DNA of 64,000 nt from Agathobacter sp. (lineage in GTDB: Bacteria > Bacillota > Clostridia > Lachnospirales > Lachnospiraceae). The position numbers and the translations under genes are program-made. Below, piece after piece: positions 8,095-15,020 of this stretch. The notes beneath the pieces are model-generated. The model saw only the letters and a program-made list of their open reading frames with translations, did no database searches and was not told where the DNA came from. The stretch lies in NCBI GenBank assembly GCA_022772675.1, contig JALEZW010000055.1, positions 1 through 64,000 of the forward strand, given 5' to 3'. How positions within the stretch are numbered: the stretch's first letter is position 1; each line of letters opens with the position of its first letter.

Positions 8095-8132
8095 CAGTAA
8101 CTTATTCTTTGGGGATAGTTACTAATTTTTTT
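8095..8132 (+). terminator. Terminator after tetR
   Basis: An imperfect stem (AGTAACTTAT / ATAGTTACT) lies just after the tetR stop and is followed by a T-rich tail (ATTTTTTT). It is modest in strength by eye. Confidence 0.5.
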
Positions 8133-8142
8133 AATCACAACC

Positions 8143-8153
8143 GACAACCTGTC
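8143..8153. promoter_or_regulatory. TetR operator, copy 2
   Basis: The second GACAACCTGTC lies within a wider dyad (AC-n-GACA...TGTC-n-GT), 25 bases upstream of the MFS start codon. It supports co-regulation by the adjacent TetR protein. Confidence 0.65.
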
Positions 8154-8178
8154 AGTATAGGTATAAAGGAGAGAGCGT

Positions 8179-9426
8179 ATGAAAAAATCAAATTTTAGAA
8201 AGTTTATCTTACTGTGGATGGGGCAATTCATATCTGCCATAGGAGGAGGGCTTACCAGTTTTGGACTTGGAGTTTATGTTTTTGAAAAGACAGGAAGTGC
8301 AGCAGGAATGGCACTTGTCACCCTGCTGGGATTTCTTCCGACGCTTTTGCTTAGTGTTCCGGCGGGGGTACTGGCAGATCGATATGACAGAAGGCTTCTT
8401 ATGATGCTCGGTGATGGATTTTCCGGGATGGGAGTGCTTTATATACTAATCTGCATGATGAGGGGAGAGGCTTCTCTGTTTCAGATTTGTATTGGAGTAT
8501 TTATATCCGCCGTATTTTATTCACTGCTGGATCCGGCATACAAGGCAACTGTTTCTGACTTGTTAACTGCAGATGAGTATTCGAAGGCCAGCGGACTGGT
8601 TTCTCTGGCAGGAAGTGCCAGATATCTGGTCTCTCCGGTTATTGCTGGAATTTTGTTGTCATTCAGTGATGTGAGAATTCTATTGATTATCGATATCTGT
8701 ACGTTCATTTTAACAGTGATTTCTACATTTGCTGTAAAAAGGGGGATCAAAACAGGAGAACATTTGGAGAAGTTTTCCTTTAATGAAAGCATGAAGGACG
8801 GATGGAATGCAATCAGGAAAAGGAGAGGCGTATTTTGGCTCGTAATAGTATCTTCGCTGCTGACACTTTTTATCGGTGTATTTCAGATCTTGGCAGAGCC
8901 GCTGATTTTGTCCATAGCAGATGCAAAGACACTTGGAATTGCAGAAACCATCTGCGCCAGCGGCATGTTAGTGTCAAGTTTGTTTCTTGGAATCCGGGGA
9001 ATTAAAGCAGGATATGTAAGGATACTCAGTCTGTCCCTTGCACTGGCGGGAATCTGTATTCTTGGATTTGGTGCATTAGAAAATATTGTGTTAATCACAC
9101 TTTCAGGCTTTGGATTTTTTATGATGCTGCCGTTTGCAAATAATTGTCTCGACTTTCTGGTAAGAAAGAATACACCGATGGAATTGCAGGGGCGTGTCTG
9201 GGGAATTGTCGGATTTATGTCTCAAATCGGATATGTCATTGCATATGGATGCAGTGGGATTCTTGCAGACAGGATAGCAAAGTATGGAGAAATAAGTGTG
9301 GGCAGAGGAGCAGGAATGGTGATATCTTTTGCAGGTGCTGCACTCATTGTGGTCTCCGTGAGTATTTTGCTTATAAAAGAAATAAGGCTGCTTGAAGAGA
9401 ATAAGAGTGGAGGAAAAGAAAAATGA
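8179..9426 (+). CDS. MFS transporter, efflux type
   Basis: The 415-residue protein has about 12 hydrophobic helices and the MFS motif A variant GVLADRYDRRLLM after helix 2, typical of proton-coupled drug exporters (MFS_3/enterobactin-exporter-like group). The start ATG 8179 has the site AAAGGAGAGAG. Helix 1 begins FILLWMGQFISAIGGGLTSF. The stop codon overlaps the start of the next ABC permease gene (ATGA overlap at 9423-9426). The gene is preceded by the TetR operator, so expression is likely inducible. The substrate is unknown; a drug or toxic metabolite is a reasonable guess. Confidence 0.88.
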   Translation: MKKSNFRKFILLWMGQFISAIGGGLTSFGLGVYVFEKTGSAAGMALVTLLGFLPTLLLSVPAGVLADRYDRRLLMMLGDGFSGMGVLYILICMMRGEASLFQICIGVFISAVFYSLLDPAYKATVSDLLTADEYSKASGLVSLAGSARYLVSPVIAGILLSFSDVRILLIIDICTFILTVISTFAVKRGIKTGEHLEKFSFNESMKDGWNAIRKRRGVFWLVIVSSLLTLFIGVFQILAEPLILSIADAKTLGIAETICASGMLVSSLFLGIRGIKAGYVRILSLSLALAGICILGFGALENIVLITLSGFGFFMMLPFANNCLDFLVRKNTPMELQGRVWGIVGFMSQIGYVIAYGCSGILADRIAKYGEISVGRGAGMVISFAGAALIVVSVSILLIKEIRLLEENKSGGKEK

Positions 9427-11555
9427 TAGGAAGGCTATTGCAAAATGATATAAGGAACCATAAATTACTGTCTATATCTACGGTTGTCTTTATGGCAGCT
9501 TCGTCGCTTTTTATCTCACTGGCAGCAGTTTTGTTTACCGACCTGCTGGGGTCTGTGGATGGTTTGATGGAACTGGCAAGGACACCTGATTATCTGCAGA
9601 TGCATGCAGGCAGGATGGACTCTGATAAGTTAAGGAGGTTTGCAGAAGAGCATTCCGAGGTTGATACCTGGCAGATAAGTCCATTCTTAAATCTTGATAA
9701 CAGTACATTATCTCTTGGAAACAACAGTCTTGCCGGCAGTACGCAGGACAATGGGCTATGTATGTAGGGAGAAAAATTTGATTATCTGCTGGATATGAAT
9801 AATGTCTGTCCGGTGGTGGGAGAAAGGGAAGTATATGCTCCTGTTTGTTATCGTTCTTTGTATGGTCTGTGTGTCGGAGACAAAATGCGGATTGGAAATG
9901 AAGAATTGACTATAGCAGGTTTTATCAGGGATTCACAGATGAACTCCATGATGGCCTCCTCCAAAAGGTTTCTGGTCACTAAATCAGACTACGAAAGGAT
10001 AAAAAATCAGGGAGATGAAGAATATTTAATTGAATTTCTTTTAAAGGAGAATACGGATACGGATTCTTTTGCGGACGATTATAAAAAGGCGGAAATGTAT
10101 TCGAATGGACCGACGATCACGAAACCATTGATTCGGATGATGAATGCGTTGTCAGATGGAATTATGATTTTTGTTATTCTTCTGGTAGGAATTGCGGTGC
10201 TTTTAATTTCATTGCTTTGTATTCGATTTATCACTGCCCTTGGAGTGGAACAGGATAGGAAAGAAGTGGGGATGCTAAAAGCATTGGGAATCGAAAACAA
10301 GCATATTCGCTTATTATTTTTTTCCAAATATATTTTGTTTTCATTCGCGGGTGCGGTGTTAGGATTTTTGGATGCCGGTATATTAAAGAGACCACTTTCG
10401 CAAAAGTTAAGGGAGTTATATGGGGTGTCGGATAAGGGTTTGTTTTCTGTTGCCACTGCCATTCTTGTATGTATACTGATTCAGACCGTAATTCTTCTTT
10501 TCATAAGGCACGTTTTAAAGAAAATGGAAAAGATGTCGACACTGGAGGCATTATTTTCACCGCAATTTGTCACCTATATGGGGATTGGAGATGCCGGGAT
10601 TCGGATGGATGTGAGACAATCTGAAAATATCGGGGAGATCACAGGGAAGCTGCTGGAGGAACTAGGTACGGATCCGGATGTGTTAAAGTATGTGGCGTTA
10701 AAAACAGTATCCTGCCCTGCTGTATTATCGGATGGATCACAGGTAAATCTTATCGTGGAAACAGGAAATCATTCCGTGTTCCCTGTCAAGTACGCTGAGG
10801 GAAAACAACCGGAAAAAGAAGGAGAAATTGCACTATCCAGCTTACAGGCACAGGATTTGGGACTTCATATCGGAGATATGCTGGAGCTTATACATGATGG
10901 AGAGTCACGTCCTGCGGTGGTGTGTGGTATATATTCGGACATTACAAATGGTGGAAAAACAGCGAAAGTGAGGAGCCTTACTTCCGGAGGGAATGCAGAT
11001 GACCAGATTATGTGGAGCATTTTATATGTATCTTTAAAGGATGGTGTACATACAGAGCAGTGGATGAAAAAATATACCTGCTATGGTGTGGATATTGTAG
11101 ATATTGCTGAATACGTGAAGGGAACGTATGGACCGACAATTAAGCAGATGGAAATGGCAAAGCTTGTGGCAATCGGAATAGCTTTACTGATTATTATGCT
11201 TGTGGTGATGCTTTTTATGAGACTTATGATTGAAAAGAAGAGGTACCACATTTCCCTTAAAAAGGCTTTGGGATTCCAGAATGACTGCATTCGGAGAAAT
11301 TATTTCATAAATGGTTTTATACCGGTAACGGCGGGAGTGCTGGGAGGAGTGCTATCAGGTAATATTTTGGGTGAAAGTATCTGCGGACAGATATTGAAAT
11401 CCTTTGGGGCATACGGATTTCACTTTGTGATCCGCTGGGAGCATGTGCTGCTAATACTTGTTATTTTGATGGTTACCGCAGCTGCAGCTCTAAATTTAGG
11501 TACTTCGGAAGTGAAAAAAATCAAAGCATATGAGTGTTGCGTGAGAAAGGAATAA
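9423..11555 (+). pseudogene. FtsX-type ABC exporter permease interrupted by an in-frame TAG
   Basis: The reading frame from ATG 9423 encodes an ABC permease of about 710 residues, but codon 115 (9765-9767) is TAG. The frame continues unbroken beyond it: the nine codons after TAG (GEKFDYLLD) lead straight to Met 9795 and the remaining 586 residues. A single base change from CAG would restore the gene. The layout is that of MacB/FtsX-like permeases: an N-terminal helix (SISTVVFMAASSLFISLAAV), an extracellular domain, a helix cluster around residues 355-500 (VGIAVLLISLLCIRFITAL; the conserved KEVGMLKALGI loop), a second extracellular domain, and a C-terminal FtsX module (IALLIIMLVVMLFMRLM; KKALGFQNDCIRRNYF). 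The partner ATPase follows six bases later. The second half could be made from Met 9795 but would lack the first helix. Confidence 0.85.
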
Positions 11556-11560
11556 ATAAT

Positions 11561-12313
11561 ATGGAGAAAATTCTACGGGTTGAAAAGCTTTGCAAAAATG
11601 AGATTTTACACGATATTTCCTTTTCTATCAATAAAGGAGAAATGGTAGCAATCATGGGTCCGTCAGGCTCCGGCAAATCTACGTTATTATATAATTTGTC
11701 CGGTATGGATCAACCTACCGGCGGTAAGGTATGGTTAAAAGATCAGGAAATTACAGAATTATCTGAGAACGATAAAGCAAAATTACGGCTTCATCAGATT
11801 GGGTTTGTTTTTCAGCAAATGAACATGATGGAAAACCTGGATATTCTGGATAATATTTTGCTTCCTGCCATACAGGCAAACAAGGGAAGAAAAAATCGGA
11901 GAAAGGAAAAGAAGAAGCTTATAAATGAGGCGGTGAGCCTTATGCAAAAGCTTTCGATTTCAGGACTGGAGAAAAGAAGAATAACAGAGGTTTCAGGTGG
12001 ACAGCTTCAAAGGGCTTGTATCTGCAGAAGTATGATAAACCAACCAGAGATTATATTTGCAGATGAACCGACAGGGGCATTAAATAAAAGTGCGACAGAG
12101 GAAGTAATGAATGCACTTGTGGATTTAAATCGTGAGGGAACTACTCTTTTGATGGTAACTCATGACAGCCGGATGGCAAGCTGTTGTGGACGAATTTTGT
12201 ATATGTTGGACGGACAGCTTCGGGGAGAACTGATACTGGAAGCTGGTTGTAATGAGCCCTTTAAGAGGCGTGAGGAAAAGGTCAATCAATGGTTGGCAGG
12301 GATGGAGTGGTAA
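11561..12313 (+). CDS. ABC transporter ATP-binding protein (LolD/MacB-like)
   Basis: The 250-residue protein starts at ATG 11561, five bases after the permease stop. All nucleotide-binding motifs are visible: Walker A GPSGSGKST, Q-loop FVFQQMNMM, signature VSGGQLQRA, Walker B IIFADEP and the switch His in MVTHDSR. It most resembles the MacB/SalX/bacitracin-type exporters that pair with FtsX-like permeases. The ATPase looks intact although the permease carries a stop codon. The C-terminal tail (FKRREEKVNQWLAGMEW) is typical of this clade. These systems usually export or give resistance to peptides, which would fit the nearby drug-efflux genes. Confidence 0.9.
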   Translation: MEKILRVEKLCKNEILHDISFSINKGEMVAIMGPSGSGKSTLLYNLSGMDQPTGGKVWLKDQEITELSENDKAKLRLHQIGFVFQQMNMMENLDILDNILLPAIQANKGRKNRRKEKKKLINEAVSLMQKLSISGLEKRRITEVSGGQLQRACICRSMINQPEIIFADEPTGALNKSATEEVMNALVDLNREGTTLLMVTHDSRMASCCGRILYMLDGQLRGELILEAGCNEPFKRREEKVNQWLAGMEW

Positions 12314-12478
12314 AACTCATACCGGTTGTTCATGTAAGGATATTACAGCAGTCAACCTGATACATGAAGATCCCTATATCAGCAGACGAAACCGGATTTG
12401 TTTCTTTTTGGGTGAAATATGGCATGACTCCGTTCAGTGGATTCTTAATGGAGGTGCACTAATTGTTAGGAATGTACA

Positions 12479-12811
12479 ATGAAAGAGATGTATGTAAATG
12501 AAAAGTCATACGAAGTCATAAAACTGTTAGGTCACGGAAAAGGGGGATACTCTTATCTGGTCACGGATGGGACGAAGGAATACGTGCTGAAACAGATTCA
12601 CCATGAACCATGTGATTATTATCAGTTTGGAAATAAAATTGAATCAGAAATGAAGGATTATAAACGTTTGAAAGAAATTGGAATTCCCATGCCTGAGATG
12701 TTTGAGGTGGATATGGAAAAGGAAAGAATCCTGAAAGAGTATATCAAGGGAGACACCATATTTGACTATGTTTTGCGAAATGAGATGCAACCGGATTGCG
12801 CATGTGGATGA
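12479..12811 (+). pseudogene. Truncated protein-kinase-like gene
   Basis: This is a 110-residue N-lobe of a small kinase-like protein. VIKLLGHGKGGYSYLV is a glycine-rich nucleotide loop, YVLKQI supplies the Lys, and ESEMKDYKRLKEIG with KERILKEYIKGDTIFDYVL forms the remainder of the lobe. The frame ends in NEMQPDCACG just where the catalytic loop (HxD) and metal-binding region should follow, so the C-lobe is lost. About 165 bases upstream of it (12314-12478) hold only a 32-codon ORF (12364-12462) without a ribosome binding site. As it stands it should have no kinase activity. Confidence 0.6.
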
Positions 12812-12859
12812 GGGGCTGTGAATAGTAACTAATAAGGGGAAAAATTAGAAATTTGGTAT

Positions 12860-12890
12860 TGACTCTCTCGTAACGTAACCGTTTACGATT
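12860..12890 (+). promoter_or_regulatory. MerR-type promoter with 19-bp spacer
   Basis: TTGACT (12860-12865) and TACGAT (12885-12890) are 19 bases apart, the overlong spacer that MerR-family activators correct by twisting DNA. The spacer contains a dyad (CGTAA...TTACG). It sits directly in front of the merR gene, implying autoregulation. Confidence 0.6.
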
Positions 12891-12908
12891 AATGCGAAAG
12901 GAGGAAAA

Positions 12909-13445
12909 ATGAAGACTGTAAAAGAGGTATCTATGATAACCGGGATAAGTATACGGACGTTGAGATATTATGATGAAATCGGTTTATTAAAACCAACGGA
13001 ATTAACAGAGACTGGTTATCGGCTCTATGACAACAAAGCGTTAGAAAAGTTACAGGCAATCTTGTTCTTTAGAGAATTGGAAATACCATTGATTGATATT
13101 AAGAAAATTATGGATGCTCCGAATTATGATAAAGAGCAGATTTTAATAACGCAAAAGGCTTTGCTGGAACAGAAGCGAAATCGTTTAAATGGGATTATTG
13201 AGTTGATCACGGATGTAATGAAAGGAGTCAATACTATGAGTTTTGAAGCGTTTAGTAATGATGAGGTGCAGAAAATTGTGAATCATACGTTAGAATGTAT
13301 GTCGAAAGAAAATATTGATGAACTGGTGCAAAAGTATGGCAGTTTGGAAAATATTAAAGAGTACTTATCGTCTGGTTTTACAAATGAACAGGCTATGGCG
13401 GACTTAATGAAGTGGTATGGAGGAATAGGAGATATCATTACTTAA
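12909..13445 (+). CDS. MerR family regulator, TipA-like, shortened
   Basis: The 178-residue protein begins with a MerR DNA-binding domain: VKEVSMITGISIRTLRYYDE, then IGLLKPTELTETGYRLYD. The FFRELEIPLIDIKKIMD and QKALLEQKRNRLNGIIELI segments form the linker coiled coil. The region after MSFEAFSNDEVQKIV resembles the TipAS antibiotic-binding domain of TipAL-type regulators, but those run to about 250 residues. This one stops at LMKWYGGIGDIIT, where the family normally continues, so the ligand domain is cut short. The protein may still bind DNA but may not sense its thiopeptide-like ligands properly. Ribosome binding site AAGGAGG precedes ATG 12909. Confidence 0.8.
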   Translation: MKTVKEVSMITGISIRTLRYYDEIGLLKPTELTETGYRLYDNKALEKLQAILFFRELEIPLIDIKKIMDAPNYDKEQILITQKALLEQKRNRLNGIIELITDVMKGVNTMSFEAFSNDEVQKIVNHTLECMSKENIDELVQKYGSLENIKEYLSSGFTNEQAMADLMKWYGGIGDIIT

Positions 13446-13554
13446 ATTGCATATCAATATGTGAACCTCTAATTACGGCTGATACATATTTGGAATGCCA
13501 GTTAAAAAATAATAGGTTGACAATCAACTAGAATTTATGGAGGTTGTTGGGGAT

Positions 13555-14094
13555 ATGAGAAGGTATGTGGCCTTACTAAGAGGCATCAATATAAGCGGAA
13601 AAAATAAAATACCAATGGCAGAATTAAAGAAAGGATTTGAAAAACTTGCTTTTGAAGAAGTTAAGACATATCTGAACAGTGGTAATGTGATTTTTTCCAG
13701 TGGTGAAGATGATACAGAGAAGTTGACAAAACAGATTCAGGGAATGATTAAAGATCAGTTTGATCTGGACATTCCTGTTTTTGTCATATCAAGAGAGACG
13801 CTTGAGGATATTTTACAAAATGCACCAGACTGGTGGGGAAATGACAATAAAGAAATTTATGATAATCTGATTTTCATTATGCCACCGGCTAAATTTTCTG
13901 ATGTATATAGTGAGATAGGAGAGCCAAAAAAAGAGTTAGAAAAGATAGAAGGTTATAAAGATGTTATATTCTGGTCTTTTAGTCGTAAGGATTATCAAAA
14001 AACGAACTGGTGGTCTAAGACAGCAAGTGCAAATATAGGCGCAAAGCTAACGATAAGAACAGCGAATACTGTTAGAAAAATAGTTAAAATGTAG
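13555..14094 (+). CDS. DUF1697 family protein
   Basis: The 179-residue protein starts at ATG 13555, with GGAGG 11 bases before; the in-frame ATG 13537 overlaps that site. The N-terminus YVALLRGINISGKNKIPMAE, the segment KTYLNSGNVIFSS, and a C-terminal SASANIGAKLTIRTANTVRK are hallmarks of DUF1697 (PF08002), a widespread family of unknown function. The length is normal for the family. A 44-base piece of a near-identical gene lies at 6900-6943, suggesting duplication followed by loss of one copy. An adenine-rich, low-GC composition sets it slightly apart from the neighbouring core genes. Confidence 0.85.
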   Translation: MRRYVALLRGINISGKNKIPMAELKKGFEKLAFEEVKTYLNSGNVIFSSGEDDTEKLTKQIQGMIKDQFDLDIPVFVISRETLEDILQNAPDWWGNDNKEIYDNLIFIMPPAKFSDVYSEIGEPKKELEKIEGYKDVIFWSFSRKDYQKTNWWSKTASANIGAKLTIRTANTVRKIVKM

Positions 14095-14240
14095 TGGAAG
14101 AAAAATATTATGAAAATAGAGAAAAGTGTCTGTTTTGGTTTTACGGAGGAATGCAAAAGGCAGGCTGGGGAGCATCACCATCTGAGAAAGAATATTGGGA
14201 AAGCAGAGGATGGCTGAACGGGGTAAAACCATGGAGTTAA
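14094..14240 (+). CDS. Small ORF overlapping the DUF1697 stop
   Basis: A 48-codon frame begins at a GTG that overlaps the TAG of the DUF1697 gene and encodes CLFWFYGGMQKAGWG then EKEYWESRGWLNGVKPWS. The Trp/Gly-rich composition is unusual for chance sequence, but there is no clear ribosome binding site beyond possible translational coupling. I do not recognise it. It could be a short real protein or the tail of a broken gene. From 14241 to 14382 I see nothing but an A-rich leader to the next gene. Confidence 0.3.
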   Translation: MEEKYYENREKCLFWFYGGMQKAGWGASPSEKEYWESRGWLNGVKPWS

Positions 14241-14382
14241 CTGCTCAAGGATATTAAAAAATGGAATAGAAGGAATTTTTGAAAAGTATAGAGAAAATGA
14301 TAGAAAAATAGTGAAATATGGGGGAAAATTTAGTAGAATAGAACTATAGTCCGAATTAAACAGGGAAAACAGGAGGCATGAG

Positions 14383-14775
14383 ATGAGTATACATTTGGAA
14401 AAAGCAGAGATGTTAAGAAACGCAAAGGAAAGACATTATAACTGTGCCCAGTCGGTTCTGATTCCTTTTGCCGGGGAGGCAGGGTTAGATGAAGAGACGG
14501 CATACAGGATTGCTTCGGGCTTCGGTTCCGGTATGAAGACGGGAAAAGTCTGTGGTGCCATTACAGGAGGCGCAATGGTGTTAGGACTGCTGGGACTGGA
14601 TTCACCGGAGAACATGCAGAGGCTTTTCCGGGAGATTCAGGGTCATCATGAGGGAGTGACAGACTGCAGGAATCTTCTGGCATTAAATGCACGTGACGGG
14701 GGTGAGAAGAAGCCCCATTGTGATCAGATGGTTTATGAAGTGATTGGGATTGTGGACGGGATTATAGCGGGATAG
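14383..14775 (+). CDS. C_GCAxxG_C_C family putative redox protein
   Basis: The 130-residue protein shows the family's Cys pattern: CAQSVL near residue 22, GKVCGAITGG at about 50 (the CGAxxG core), DCRNLL near 88 and HCDQMV near 110. The family (PF09719) is small and common in anaerobes, and is thought to bind metal or act in redox chemistry, with no firm function. Ribosome binding site AGGAGG precedes ATG 14383 by about nine bases. The gene stands alone before the kinase gene and marks the return from decayed to intact sequence. Confidence 0.85.
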   Translation: MSIHLEKAEMLRNAKERHYNCAQSVLIPFAGEAGLDEETAYRIASGFGSGMKTGKVCGAITGGAMVLGLLGLDSPENMQRLFREIQGHHEGVTDCRNLLALNARDGGEKKPHCDQMVYEVIGIVDGIIAG

Positions 14776-14866
14776 CTGTTTTAGGATTACAACATGCAGG
14801 AGTCTGTGAAGGAGGCCTGTTGGGCAGAGATATAGACGAAAGGCATTTGTGCGAATTGTCATGCAT

Positions 14867-14897
14867 AGGAGGAGCGGAAGAAATGGAGTCAATATAA
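14867..14897 (+). promoter_or_regulatory. Apparent original start of the hybrid kinase gene, with TAA at codon 5
   Basis: AGGAGG (14867-14872) stands ten bases before ATG 14883, which is in the same frame as the kinase. The frame reads MESI, then TAA (14895-14897), then LQVCCLAITLFIAGLYFPVK and on into the kinase without another break. It looks like the true ribosome binding site and start of the gene, separated from the rest by one nonsense codon. Confidence 0.65.
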
Positions 14898-15020
14898 TTA
14901 CAGGTATGCTGTCTTGCAATTACACTGTTTATTGCAGGGTTATATTTTCCGGTAAAGAGGAAGAAAACGTATTCCCATATTATTTTTTCAATATCTCTTT
15001 GGACCTGCATTTTTAGTCTT

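Noticed and set aside
9765..9767. Recoded stop codon (selenocysteine or pyrrolysine)
   Set aside because: Selenocysteine uses TGA, and no pyrrolysine genes or other TAG-containing frames were seen in the window; a nonsense change is simpler.
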